Below are positions 1 to 7,285 of a DNA stretch of 62,214 nt, piece after piece. The notes beneath the pieces are model-generated. The model did no database searches and was not told the DNA's origin. It saw only the letters and a program-made list of their open reading frames with translations. Source of the DNA: Actinomycetes bacterium. GTDB taxonomy: Bacteria > Actinomycetota > Acidimicrobiia > Acidimicrobiales > Palsa-688. The position numbers and the translations under genes were made by a program. Position 1 is the first letter of the stretch. Each line of letters begins with the position of its first letter. The DNA is taken from positions 1-62,214 of the forward strand of contig JAJZMF010000044.1 of NCBI GenBank assembly GCA_021850325.1, read 5' to 3'.

Positions 1-1
1 C

Positions 2-232
2 ACCGGCTACCTCCTGGACGAGGCGGACCTGGCGCTGCCCTTCGAGCTGGCGGGCGCCGTCCAGTTGGTGAACGCCATCATGTTCTGGGGTTTCTTCCAC
101 AACCACCCTCCGGCGGAGGAGGCGGCCGGGCGGGCGCTGGAGGCCGCCCGGGGAGCTGAGGCCCCGGGAACTGAGGCCCCAGGTGCTGAGGCCCCGGTCG
201 TAGGCCAGGCGCTGGAGAGCGGGGCGGGCTAG
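2..232 (+). CDS. 3' end of an unrecognised protein (partial)
   Basis: An open frame enters from the left edge and runs 76 residues to a TAG. It shows a mixed amphipathic and hydrophobic stretch (ELAGAVQLVNAIMFWGFF) followed by an Ala/Glu/Gly/Pro-rich tail with a degenerate repeat (GAEAPGTEAPGAEAP) that looks disordered. Codon use (third-position G/C) matches real genes in the window. It converges on the ahpC gene. I do not recognise the family; an all-helical AhpD/carboxymuconolactone-type protein is possible from the helix pattern but cannot be supported from this fragment. Confidence 0.6.
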   Translation, partial: TGYLLDEADLALPFELAGAVQLVNAIMFWGFFHNHPPAEEAAGRALEAARGAEAPGTEAPGAEAPVVGQALESGAG

Positions 233-256
233 AGAGCCGGGGGCCCAGGGCGGGCC

Positions 257-320
257 GGGGACGGCCATGTCCCACCGGGGACGGCAATGTCGCACCGGGG
301 ACGGCAATGTCGCACCGGGG
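257..320. repeat. 20-bp tandem repeat, three copies, in a convergent junction
   Basis: Three head-to-tail 20-bp units lie at 257-276, 277-296 and 297-316, followed by the first four bases of a fourth. The unit is GGGGACGGCAATGTCGCACC; copies 2 and 3 are identical and copy 1 differs at two positions. It fills the space between the upstream gene's stop and the end of ahpC. Confidence 0.9.
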
Positions 321-357
321 CCGGCCCGAGGGACGGCCCCGGTGCCTGCGGCCGTGC

Positions 358-939
358 TCAGGCCTCGGCGGACATCAGCTCGAGCACGTTGATCGTGGCC
401 TGGCCCTTCTGCCAGCCACAGGCGCAGAGCTCGTCGGTCTGCAGGGCGTCGAGCACCCGCAGGACCTCGTCCACGTTGCGGCCCACCGAGCCGGCAGTGA
501 CCATGGCGAACTGTACGACGCCTTCGGGGTCGACGATGAAGGTCGCCCGCTGGGCCACGCCGTCGGGCCCGAGGACGCCCAGGGCGCTGCTCAGCTCGCG
601 CTTGACGTCCGAGAGCATGGGGAAGGGGAGGTCCACGAGCTCGGGGTGCTGCACCCGCCATGCGTAGTGGACGTACTCGCTGTCCACCGACGCGCCGAGG
701 ACCTGCGCCCCCCGCTCGGCGAACTGCTTGTCCAGCCGGCCGAACTCTGCGATCTCGGTCGGGCAGACAAAGGTGAAGTCCTTGGGCCAGAAGAAGACCA
801 CCCTCCACTTGCCTTCGTAGGTGCTGGAGCTGACAGTGGTGAAGTAGTCGTCCGGGGTGGTGGCGTGCAGCTCGTTCAGGCGGCCGGGGACCAGGGCGGT
901 CAGGGAGTACTCGGGGAAGGTGTCTCCAACAGTCAGCAC
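358..939 (-). CDS. ahpC: Alkyl hydroperoxide reductase AhpC (2-Cys peroxiredoxin)
   Basis: Cytoplasmic thiol peroxidase that reduces H2O2, organic hydroperoxides and peroxynitrite. The 193-residue protein carries the peroxidatic Cys59 in DFTFVCPTE and two C-terminal cysteines (172 and 174) in LCACGWQKG. That three-cysteine arrangement is the one known for the mycobacterial AhpC. The GTG start at 939 is supported by GGAGGAAC six bases upstream. A TATAAC box on the minus strand (975-980) is a plausible -10. The gene is divergent from an OxyR-type regulator, the classic partner. No ahpD or ahpF lies next to it in the window, so the reductant is unknown. Confidence 0.96.
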   Translation of the reverse strand: MLTVGDTFPEYSLTALVPGRLNELHATTPDDYFTTVSSSTYEGKWRVVFFWPKDFTFVCPTEIAEFGRLDKQFAERGAQVLGASVDSEYVHYAWRVQHPELVDLPFPMLSDVKRELSSALGVLGPDGVAQRATFIVDPEGVVQFAMVTAGSVGRNVDEVLRVLDALQTDELCACGWQKGQATINVLELMSAEA

Positions 940-1041
940 GGCAGTTCCTCCATTGGTTCCTAGTGTCGGCGTTCGTTATACCAGCGGGGGAGCGGCACTC
1001 GACCAGCGATAGGGTGATGGTCAGGGGCGTCGGGGTCACCG

Positions 1042-1056
1042 ATAGGCTGAGGCTAT
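1042..1056 (+). promoter_or_regulatory. Candidate OxyR half-site overlapping the oxyR promoter and start
   Basis: ATAG-N7-CTAT at 1042-1056 has the spacing of the half element in OxyR sites (ATAG-N7-CTAT, known from enterobacteria). It overlaps both the TAGGCT box (1043-1048) and the oxyR ATG at 1055. A second CGATAGG lies at 1007-1013, 33 bp (three helical turns) upstream of the CGATAGG at 1040-1046. The placement suggests autoregulation plus control of divergent ahpC. The match is short, so this is an inference. Confidence 0.45.
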
Positions 1057-2065
1057 GAACCGCCCTCCGGCCTCGCCCACCATGGCCCAACTGCGTGCCC
1101 TGGTGGCCGTGGCCGACAACCTGAGCTTCCGGGAGGCCGCCCGGGAGCTGGGCGTGAGCCAGCCCTCCGTCTCAGCCGCCCTGGTGGCGCTGGAGGTCGC
1201 CCTGGGGGCCAGGCTGGCTGACCGGTCGAGCCGGAAGGTGGCCCTCACCCCGGCCGGCCAACAGGCGGCCGCCCGGGCCAGGAGGATCCTGGCCGAGGTG
1301 GACGACCTGGTGGTGGGGCCGTCGGCTAACGGGCAGGTGGACGGGCCGCTGCGCCTGGGGGTCATCCCGACGGTGGCCCCCTACATACTGGCCCCTGTGC
1401 TGCGGGCCCTGGCCCGGAGGGCACCGGCCCTACGCCCCGAGGTCACCGAGTCGCAGACGGCGCACCTGCTCGAAGGCCTGTCCGCCGGGTGGCTGGACGC
1501 CGCCGTCCTGGCCCTGCCGGCCGTCCCGGCCCCGGGTACCCCCGAGGCGGCCGGAGCCGGCCACAGCGCCCCGGTCGGGGCAGCCAGGTTGGTCGAGGTC
1601 CCCCTCTACCGGGAGGACTTCGTGCTCGTCCTGCCTCCCGGGCACCCCCTGGCGGGCCGCCAGGGCCTGCCGGCGTCGGTGCTGAGGCAGTTGCGCCTGC
1701 TCCTGCTGGAGGAGGGCCACTGCCTCTCCGGCCAGGTGCTGGACATCTGCCGCCAGGTCGGGGCGGCCACAGACCACCCGGCCCGCGCCGCCTCGCTCAC
1801 CACGGTGGCCCAACTGGTCGCCGCGGGCCTGGGGGCCACCCTCCTGCCCGCCACCGCCCTGCCGGTCGAGACCCGTAAGGGCAAGCTCGCCACCGCGTAC
1901 TTCGAGCCGCCTGCCCCCGGCCGGGTGGTGGGCCTGGTCTTCGACGCCGGGGCACCGGGCCTGGAGCGCAACTACGAGGTGGCGGCGCTGCTCCGCCGCG
2001 CCCTCGACCGGCCGGGCTTCGCCGGCCAGGTCCAGGGCACCGGGGGCCCGCAGTCGGCGGCCTAG
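1055..2065 (+). CDS. oxyR: LysR-family peroxide sensor, OxyR type
   Basis: A 336-residue LysR-type regulator. An N-terminal winged helix-turn-helix occupies about residues 10-70 (SFREAARELGVSQPSVSAAL) and a periplasmic-binding-like effector domain starts at about 95. The effector domain has EEGHCLSGQVLDIC with Cys223 and Cys232 nine residues apart, the same spacing and context as the redox pair C199/C208 of E. coli OxyR. This distinguishes it from other LysR proteins. It should sense peroxide by disulfide formation and activate the divergent ahpC. TAGGCT six bases before the ATG suggests a leaderless transcript. Its stop codon overlaps the TAGGGT box of the next gene. Confidence 0.92.
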   Translation: MNRPPASPTMAQLRALVAVADNLSFREAARELGVSQPSVSAALVALEVALGARLADRSSRKVALTPAGQQAAARARRILAEVDDLVVGPSANGQVDGPLRLGVIPTVAPYILAPVLRALARRAPALRPEVTESQTAHLLEGLSAGWLDAAVLALPAVPAPGTPEAAGAGHSAPVGAARLVEVPLYREDFVLVLPPGHPLAGRQGLPASVLRQLRLLLLEEGHCLSGQVLDICRQVGAATDHPARAASLTTVAQLVAAGLGATLLPATALPVETRKGKLATAYFEPPAPGRVVGLVFDAGAPGLERNYEVAALLRRALDRPGFAGQVQGTGGPQSAA

Positions 2066-2075
2066 GGTTGGCCTT

Positions 2076-2453
2076 GTGCTTGGGCTGGGCATAGACCTGG
2101 TCGATATTGACGATGTGACCGCCTCACTTCAGCGTTTTGGCGACCGGTTCACCGGGCGCGTCTTCACCCCCGAGGAGCTGGCCCAGGGCCGGGCCCCTCG
2201 TTGGCTGGCGTGCTGCTTCGCGGCCAAAGAGGCTGCTCTCAAGTCCTTCTCGGGTGCCGGACCCTCCCTGGCGGGCCTGAGCCTGCGCTCGCTCGCCCTG
2301 GTGGCGGGGGAGAGCGGTGGCCGTCCGGTCCTGCGCCTGGGTGAGGGGGCGGCGCAGGCTGCGCAGGCGGCCGGGCTCGCTCAGCTCGACGTGGAGGTGA
2401 GCGTCACCGGCCACCACGCCCTGGCCGTCGCCGTCGCCTCCTTCGAGCTGTGA
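2076..2453 (+). CDS. acpS: Holo-[acyl-carrier-protein] synthase (AcpS)
   Basis: Transfers 4'-phosphopantetheine from CoA to a serine of carrier proteins. The 125-residue size and motifs fit AcpS: GIDLVDI at the N-terminus (Mg-binding Asp), FTPEEL, and FAAKEAALKS with the metal-binding Glu; VSVTGHHALAVAVA near the C-terminus is also typical. The GTG start is seven bases after TAGGGT, whose first three bases are the stop codon of oxyR, so it probably has its own leaderless promoter. Its TGA overlaps the GTG of the carrier protein by 4 bp, which suggests it primes that carrier. It may also be the cell's only AcpS. Confidence 0.95.
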   Translation: MLGLGIDLVDIDDVTASLQRFGDRFTGRVFTPEELAQGRAPRWLACCFAAKEAALKSFSGAGPSLAGLSLRSLALVAGESGGRPVLRLGEGAAQAAQAAGLAQLDVEVSVTGHHALAVAVASFEL

Positions 2454-2707
2454 GCGCGGTCCCGACCACGTCCGAGGAGAGGGTGCGCGCCGTGCTGGCC
2501 GAGCACGCAGGCCTCGCCGTGGACGTGGCGGCCCTCGACAGCTCAGCCGACCTGTACAAGGCGGGCATGACATCGCACGCCACGGTCAATGTGATGCTGG
2601 CCCTGGAGGACGAGTTCGAGGTCGAGTTCCCCACGGAGATGTTGAGCCGGGGCACGTTCGAGTCCGTCTCGGCGATCAGCGCCGCGCTGGGCAGGCTGGG
2701 AGCCTGA
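2450..2707 (+). CDS. Small acyl/aminoacyl carrier protein
   Basis: An 85-residue four-helix carrier protein. The phosphopantetheine site is AGMTSHATV (Ser42), a variant of the usual DSL motif. It is followed by the conserved acidic helix LALEDEFEVEFP. Carriers with GMTS/GMSS in place of DSL are usually pathway-specific rather than the fatty-acid ACP. It overlaps acpS by 4 bp (translational coupling) and converges on the adenylating enzyme at 2727, with which it probably forms a loading pair. The cargo is unknown. Confidence 0.9.
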   Translation: MSAVPTTSEERVRAVLAEHAGLAVDVAALDSSADLYKAGMTSHATVNVMLALEDEFEVEFPTEMLSRGTFESVSAISAALGRLGA

Positions 2708-2726
2708 GCAGGCCGGCGCCCCGGCG

Positions 2727-4412
2727 TCAGCCCTCGGTGGCCGGCTCCAGGCCGGCCCGGCGCAGCAGCTCCCGGCGGTCGACTTTGCCCGAGGAGCTGA
2801 GGGGCAGGCCGTCCACCACCACGACCTCGTCGGGGAGCATGTTGGCCGGCAGGACCAGCCGGGCGCTCTCCAGCAGCGTGCCGGGCGCCAGGGCGTCGGG
2901 GCCGGGGGCGCCGCCGGCTCGGCCCGTGGTCACTGCCCGGCCCGGGCCGGCCGGTACGACGAAGGCGGCGATGGCGGCCCGGCCCTCCCGCCGGAACAGG
3001 GCACAGGTGGCACTGTCCACCCCGGGGGCGCCCTGCAACGCCGACGCCACCTCCTGGAGGGAGATCCGCACGCCGTTGCGCTTGACAACGTCGTCGGCCC
3101 GTCCGGCGAAGTAGTACAGGCCCCGGTCGTCGAAGTAGGCCAGGTCGCCGGTGCGGTAGCAGGTGGTGCCCGGGAGCAGCTCGACCATCACCGCCGAGGT
3201 GAGCGCCGGGTCACCCCAGTACCCCGACATCAGCTGGGGCCCCGAGATGTACAGCTCGCCCACCTGCCCGGGGCTTTCCACCAACCGGTCCCCCTCCACC
3301 AGGTGGAAGCCCGTGCCTGCGCTGGGCCGGCCGAGCGGTACGTGGCCGTGCGCCATGTCGGCCGTGAGCGGGAAGCTGGTGACCTCGATCGTGCACTCGG
3401 TGGGCCCGTACAGGTTGAACACCTGGAGTTGGGGCAGCACGGCCCACAGGCGCTCGAGGTCGTCGCCCGCCACCTGCTCGCCCCCCAGCCCGAGGGCACG
3501 CAGGCTGCTGCCCGCCAGCCGTGCCCGGTGCCGGCTGGCCATGAGCAGGCGCAGGTAGCTGGGCGACATGGTGCAGTGGGTGATGCGGTGCTCCAGCACC
3601 GCTTCGAAGAACGGCCTGAGGAAGAGCAGGTCCGAGCGCCGGGGCACCACCAGGAGGCCCCCGCCGGCCAGGGTGGCGAACAGGTTGCCGTAGGAACCGT
3701 CGAAGTGGAAGGCGGACACGGCCAGGGACCTGGTCGAGGTGCCGTAGCCCAGTCCGGCCACGACCTGGCGCACCGCCCAGGCCAGGGCGCTCCTGGGTAT
3801 GCACACGCCCTTGGCCCGGCCCGTGGTGCCGGAGGTGTAGATGATGTAGGCCGTCTGCCCGGGGTCGGCGGCAGGCACGTCACCGTCGTCGACCGGGAGG
3901 GCCGCGCCCAGGGCTGCGAGCTCCTCGTAGCTCGTCACGGCGAAGGGGCCTGCGGGCAGTGGGCCCGGGCCTGCCACGTCCCCGCCCTCCGGCTCGCCCG
4001 GCGCCGGGGCCTGCGAGGTCACCAGGAGCGACGGCTGGCAGTCCGACAGGGTGCGTTCCGCCCTGCTGACCGGGTCCTCCGCCGAAACCGGCACAAAGGC
4101 CGCGCCCAACCACAAACACGCAAGGGCTACCGTGACAAATGCAGCAGAGTTCTGCAGCCGGACGGCAACGCGTTGGCCGGGGGCCACCCCACGGGCGCGC
4201 AGGGCTGCGGCCAGACGGGCTACGTGCAGGCGCAACTGGGCATAGTTGAACTGCTGGTCCGGGCCCGACAGGGCAGGCGCGCCGGGGGTGAGCTCCGCAT
4301 GGGACATGATGAGCCCGAGGACATCAGGGGTGCCGGAACTGCTTGCGATACCTCCAAAACTACCGGGCGCGCGCAGCGCGGGGCCATACGGGCACTGAGG
4401 GCGGTCCTGCAC
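2727..4412 (-). CDS. Amino-acid-type adenylation enzyme (ANL superfamily), stand-alone
   Basis: An ATP-dependent adenylating enzyme, up to 561 residues. Core motifs run in order: YIIYTSGTTGRAKGV (phosphate loop), NLYGPTECT, YRTGDLAYFDDRGLYYFAGR, and SSSGKVDRREL at the C-terminus with the adenylating Lys. The motif set is that of NRPS A-domains and D-alanine:carrier-protein ligases rather than acyl-CoA ligases. It has no fused carrier domain, so the 2450 protein is the obvious acceptor. The start is uncertain. Family similarity begins just before Met36 (ATG at 4307), so I keep the upstream GTG at 4412. A TAGTTT box at 4357-4362 (minus strand) would instead favour 4307. Substrate specificity cannot be read by eye. 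Confidence 0.85.
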   Translation of the reverse strand: MQDRPQCPYGPALRAPGSFGGIASSSGTPDVLGLIMSHAELTPGAPALSGPDQQFNYAQLRLHVARLAAALRARGVAPGQRVAVRLQNSAAFVTVALACLWLGAAFVPVSAEDPVSRAERTLSDCQPSLLVTSQAPAPGEPEGGDVAGPGPLPAGPFAVTSYEELAALGAALPVDDGDVPAADPGQTAYIIYTSGTTGRAKGVCIPRSALAWAVRQVVAGLGYGTSTRSLAVSAFHFDGSYGNLFATLAGGGLLVVPRRSDLLFLRPFFEAVLEHRITHCTMSPSYLRLLMASRHRARLAGSSLRALGLGGEQVAGDDLERLWAVLPQLQVFNLYGPTECTIEVTSFPLTADMAHGHVPLGRPSAGTGFHLVEGDRLVESPGQVGELYISGPQLMSGYWGDPALTSAVMVELLPGTTCYRTGDLAYFDDRGLYYFAGRADDVVKRNGVRISLQEVASALQGAPGVDSATCALFRREGRAAIAAFVVPAGPGRAVTTGRAGGAPGPDALAPGTLLESARLVLPANMLPDEVVVVDGLPLSSSGKVDRRELLRRAGLEPATEG

Positions 4413-4468
4413 CGGAGAGGAACGTCACGACGGCTCCCCGGCCGGGACCACCTGGTAGACCGGTGCGG

Positions 4469-7267
4469 GTGACGCAGACGGCAGGGCGCGAAGTGACCGA
4501 GGTCGCCATCATCGGGATGGGCCCCTGGGGCCTGGCAGCACTGGAGCGGTTCGCGTCGACGGCCCGGCAGGTGCCCGGCAGGACCGTGGCGGTGCACGTC
4601 GTCGAGCCCGCCAAACCGGGCGGCGGCATCTTCGGCGCCCACGAGCCCGACTACATGGTGCTCAACACGCCTTGCGGGCAGCACTCGATGTACGCCCTGG
4701 CCCCCGAGGACGGGGAGCGCAGGACGGGCACCGGGTTCTTCGAGTGGGCGGTGGCTCGGGGTTACCGCTGGCGGGGCACGGAGTGCGTGACCGAAGGCCC
4801 GGGCGAGCCGGTCGGCCCGCACGACTTCCTGCCCCGGCGGCTCATGGGCGAGTACCTGGAGTGGGCGTTCGAGGTGCTCATGGGGGAGCTGCCCGCCAAC
4901 ATGACGGTGCAGCTGCACCCGTGCTCGGCCCTCGACATAGAGCCCGGCCCAGGGGGCGAGCTCGTCCACCTCTCCGACGGCGACCGGTTGGCCGTGGACC
5001 ATGTGGTCCTGACGGCCGGGCACATGCAGGAGGTGTCCGGGGGGACGGTGGCGTCGCCGGACGGCACGCTGCACCCCTACCCCATGGACTACCTGTGGCG
5101 TGTCGGCCCCGGGGACAAGGTGGCCGTGGAGGGGATGGGCCTGGTGGCCATGGACGTGCTCACCGCCATGACCCTGGGCCTGGGCGGCAGCTACAGCGAT
5201 GCCGGTGGCGGGCGCCTCCGCTACCACCCGAGCGGCCGGGAGCCACGGGTGTTCATGTACTCGCGCAGCGGGTACCCCTACTGCGCCAAGGCCTTTGGTG
5301 CAGCCGACCCGGTGGGGGACTACCGCCCGGCGATCTGCACGCCCGAAGCCATCGAGGCGCTGCGCCGGGTGCCGCGCCCGGGTGCGGCGCCGGGCACGGG
5401 CCACCGTCTCGACGCCCGCCGTGAGCTGCTCCCGCTGGTGTTCGCCGAGATGGAGCTGTGCTACTACACCACGGCCGCCCGGGCTGCGCTCGGGCCCCGT
5501 GAGGCGGAAGCGGTCAAGGCAGCGCTCGTCGAGGCCTACCGGCAGGGCCGTTTCGACCGGGCCAAGGCCGACATCGCCGGCCGTTACGGTGAGTTCAGCG
5601 CCGCCGGGCACTTTTTTGCCGGAGATGCGGTCGGCTACGCCAGCCCCATGGACTACTCGAGCACCGTCTACCGCTACGTGGCCCGTGACGTGGACGCCGC
5701 CCTCCAGCACACCCCTCTCAAGGCGGCCCTGGAGACGCTGCGCGCCGTTCGGGAGACGCTGCGCCTGGCGGTCGAGTTCAAGGGCCTCGACCACGCCTCG
5801 CACCTGGACTTCCTGGAGAACCTGCGGGGCCGCTTCACCCGCCTGGTGGCGGGCCCGCCCGTCTTCCGCAACCAGCAGCTCCTGGCGCTGGTGGACGCCG
5901 GGGTCGTGGACCTCTCCCTGGGGCCGGCGCCGGTACGGTCCCCGCTGGCCGACGGCCGGGCCAAGCTGCGCTCGGCCCATCTGGCCCAACCTTTCGAGAC
6001 CGAGGTCGACATGGTCGTACGGGCGCACCTGGAGCTGCCCTCGGTGCCCCGGGCCAGTTCGCCCGTCCTGGTCAACCTGGTGCGCCGGGGCCGCGTCCGG
6101 CCTCTCGACTTCGAGGGCGTGCCTGCGGGCAGCATCGACGTGACGGAGGACTTCCACCCCGTGGGCCGGGCGGGCGACGTGCAGCCCCGCCTGTGGGTGT
6201 TCGGGGTCCTGACCGAGGGTGCCCGTTACTTCACCCTGTACGTGCCCTCGCCCAAGAGCCGGTCGCGTGCCGCAGTGGACGCCGAGGCCTGTGCCCGGGC
6301 CGTCCTCGGTGCCCCTGCCCGGCCCGGCTCCGAGGCCGTGGCCCGGGCAGGAGGGGTGGCCGTGGCCCGGCCTGCCCCTGCGCCCGGCCCCGGGGCACTG
6401 CGTGTCGGCCTCGTCAACAACATGGCAGACGGCGCCTTCGTGGACACCGAGCGCCAATGGGCCGCCGTCCTCGGCCGCGACGTGGTGATCGAGCGTTACA
6501 CCCTGCCGGGGGTGGAGCGTTCACCCGAGGTGGAGGCCCTCATCACAGAGCAGTACCGGGACCTGGACGAGCTGTGGCGGCGACCTCCCGATGCCCTCGT
6601 CGTGACCGGTGCCGAGCCGAGGAAGGCCGAGCTCAGCGAGGAGGCCTACTGGCCCGCTCTGAGCCGGCTCCTGGAGTGGGCGGCCGGGGCCGTGCCCTAC
6701 ATGGCCGTGTCCTGTCTCAGTGCCCACGCCGCCCTGTGGACCTACTCGGGCCTGCCCCGCCGGCTGCTGGACGCCAAGTGCTACGGCGTCTACCGCCAGG
6801 TGTTCGACCCCTCGCACCCGCTCATGCAGGGCGTGGCCGACCTCGCCCTCCCGCACTCGCGCTTCAACGAGGTACCCGAGCGCGACCTGCGGTGCGCGGG
6901 CTACGACGTGGTGGCCACCTCGCCCACCGCCGGCTGGTCGGTGGCCACGGGGCAGGTCGACCGGTGCCGGCTGCTGCTGCTCCAGGGGCACCCCGAGTAC
7001 GGCCGGCTCACGTTGTTGCGCGAGTACCGGCGTGACCTGCGCCGGTACCGCGAAGGGGCCCAGGGCGCCTACCCCAATGCCCCGCTCGGCTACCTCTCCC
7101 CGGCAGCGCAGGCCCGGCTCGGCTCCCTGCTCAGTCAGGACGGCCACCACTTCCCCTTCGACGAGCTGGCCGCAGGCGTGGTGGCCGAATGGTCGGCGCC
7201 CGCCTCGACCATGATGTCCAACTGGCTCGAGGCTCTGCGCGCCCACAAGGCTGCTCTGCCCGTCTGA
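4469..7267 (+). CDS. Fusion: FAD/NAD(P)-binding oxidoreductase + homoserine O-acyltransferase (MetA-like)
   Basis: A two-domain protein of about 932 residues. The N-terminal 620 residues start with a Rossmann FAD loop (AIIGMGPWGLAALERF) and look like the NAD_binding_9 flavoprotein family. A Gly/Ala/Pro-rich linker leads to a MetA-like domain at about 640-930 that keeps the acyltransferase residues: Cys749 in MAVSCLSAHA and His841/Glu843 in QGHPEYG. MetA acylates the gamma-hydroxyl of homoserine from an acyl-CoA. GTG 4469 is chosen because the FAD loop follows ten residues later; a weak TAGACC box precedes it by 7 nt. It is divergent from the adenylating enzyme and is followed at once by a MetY/MetB-type enzyme. 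The flavoprotein's reaction is unknown. Confidence 0.85.
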   Translation: MTQTAGREVTEVAIIGMGPWGLAALERFASTARQVPGRTVAVHVVEPAKPGGGIFGAHEPDYMVLNTPCGQHSMYALAPEDGERRTGTGFFEWAVARGYRWRGTECVTEGPGEPVGPHDFLPRRLMGEYLEWAFEVLMGELPANMTVQLHPCSALDIEPGPGGELVHLSDGDRLAVDHVVLTAGHMQEVSGGTVASPDGTLHPYPMDYLWRVGPGDKVAVEGMGLVAMDVLTAMTLGLGGSYSDAGGGRLRYHPSGREPRVFMYSRSGYPYCAKAFGAADPVGDYRPAICTPEAIEALRRVPRPGAAPGTGHRLDARRELLPLVFAEMELCYYTTAARAALGPREAEAVKAALVEAYRQGRFDRAKADIAGRYGEFSAAGHFFAGDAVGYASPMDYSSTVYRYVARDVDAALQHTPLKAALETLRAVRETLRLAVEFKGLDHASHLDFLENLRGRFTRLVAGPPVFRNQQLLALVDAGVVDLSLGPAPVRSPLADGRAKLRSAHLAQPFETEVDMVVRAHLELPSVPRASSPVLVNLVRRGRVRPLDFEGVPAGSIDVTEDFHPVGRAGDVQPRLWVFGVLTEGARYFTLYVPSPKSRSRAAVDAEACARAVLGAPARPGSEAVARAGGVAVARPAPAPGPGALRVGLVNNMADGAFVDTERQWAAVLGRDVVIERYTLPGVERSPEVEALITEQYRDLDELWRRPPDALVVTGAEPRKAELSEEAYWPALSRLLEWAAGAVPYMAVSCLSAHAALWTYSGLPRRLLDAKCYGVYRQVFDPSHPLMQGVADLALPHSRFNEVPERDLRCAGYDVVATSPTAGWSVATGQVDRCRLLLLQGHPEYGRLTLLREYRRDLRRYREGAQGAYPNAPLGYLSPAAQARLGSLLSQDGHHFPFDELAAGVVAEWSAPASTMMSNWLEALRAHKAALPV

Positions 7268-7285
7268 CCGGCTACGGTGGCCCTG

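Noticed and set aside
4413-4468. SAM or other methionine-type riboswitch ahead of the MetA-fusion gene
   Set aside because: The gap is only 56 bp, has no recognisable conserved riboswitch core, and the gene starts are probably near-leaderless.
4220-6457. A 745-codon minus-strand open frame over the flavoprotein-MetA gene
   Set aside because: No recognisable domain; it crosses a divergent gene boundary and is explained by third-position GC bias of the plus-strand gene.
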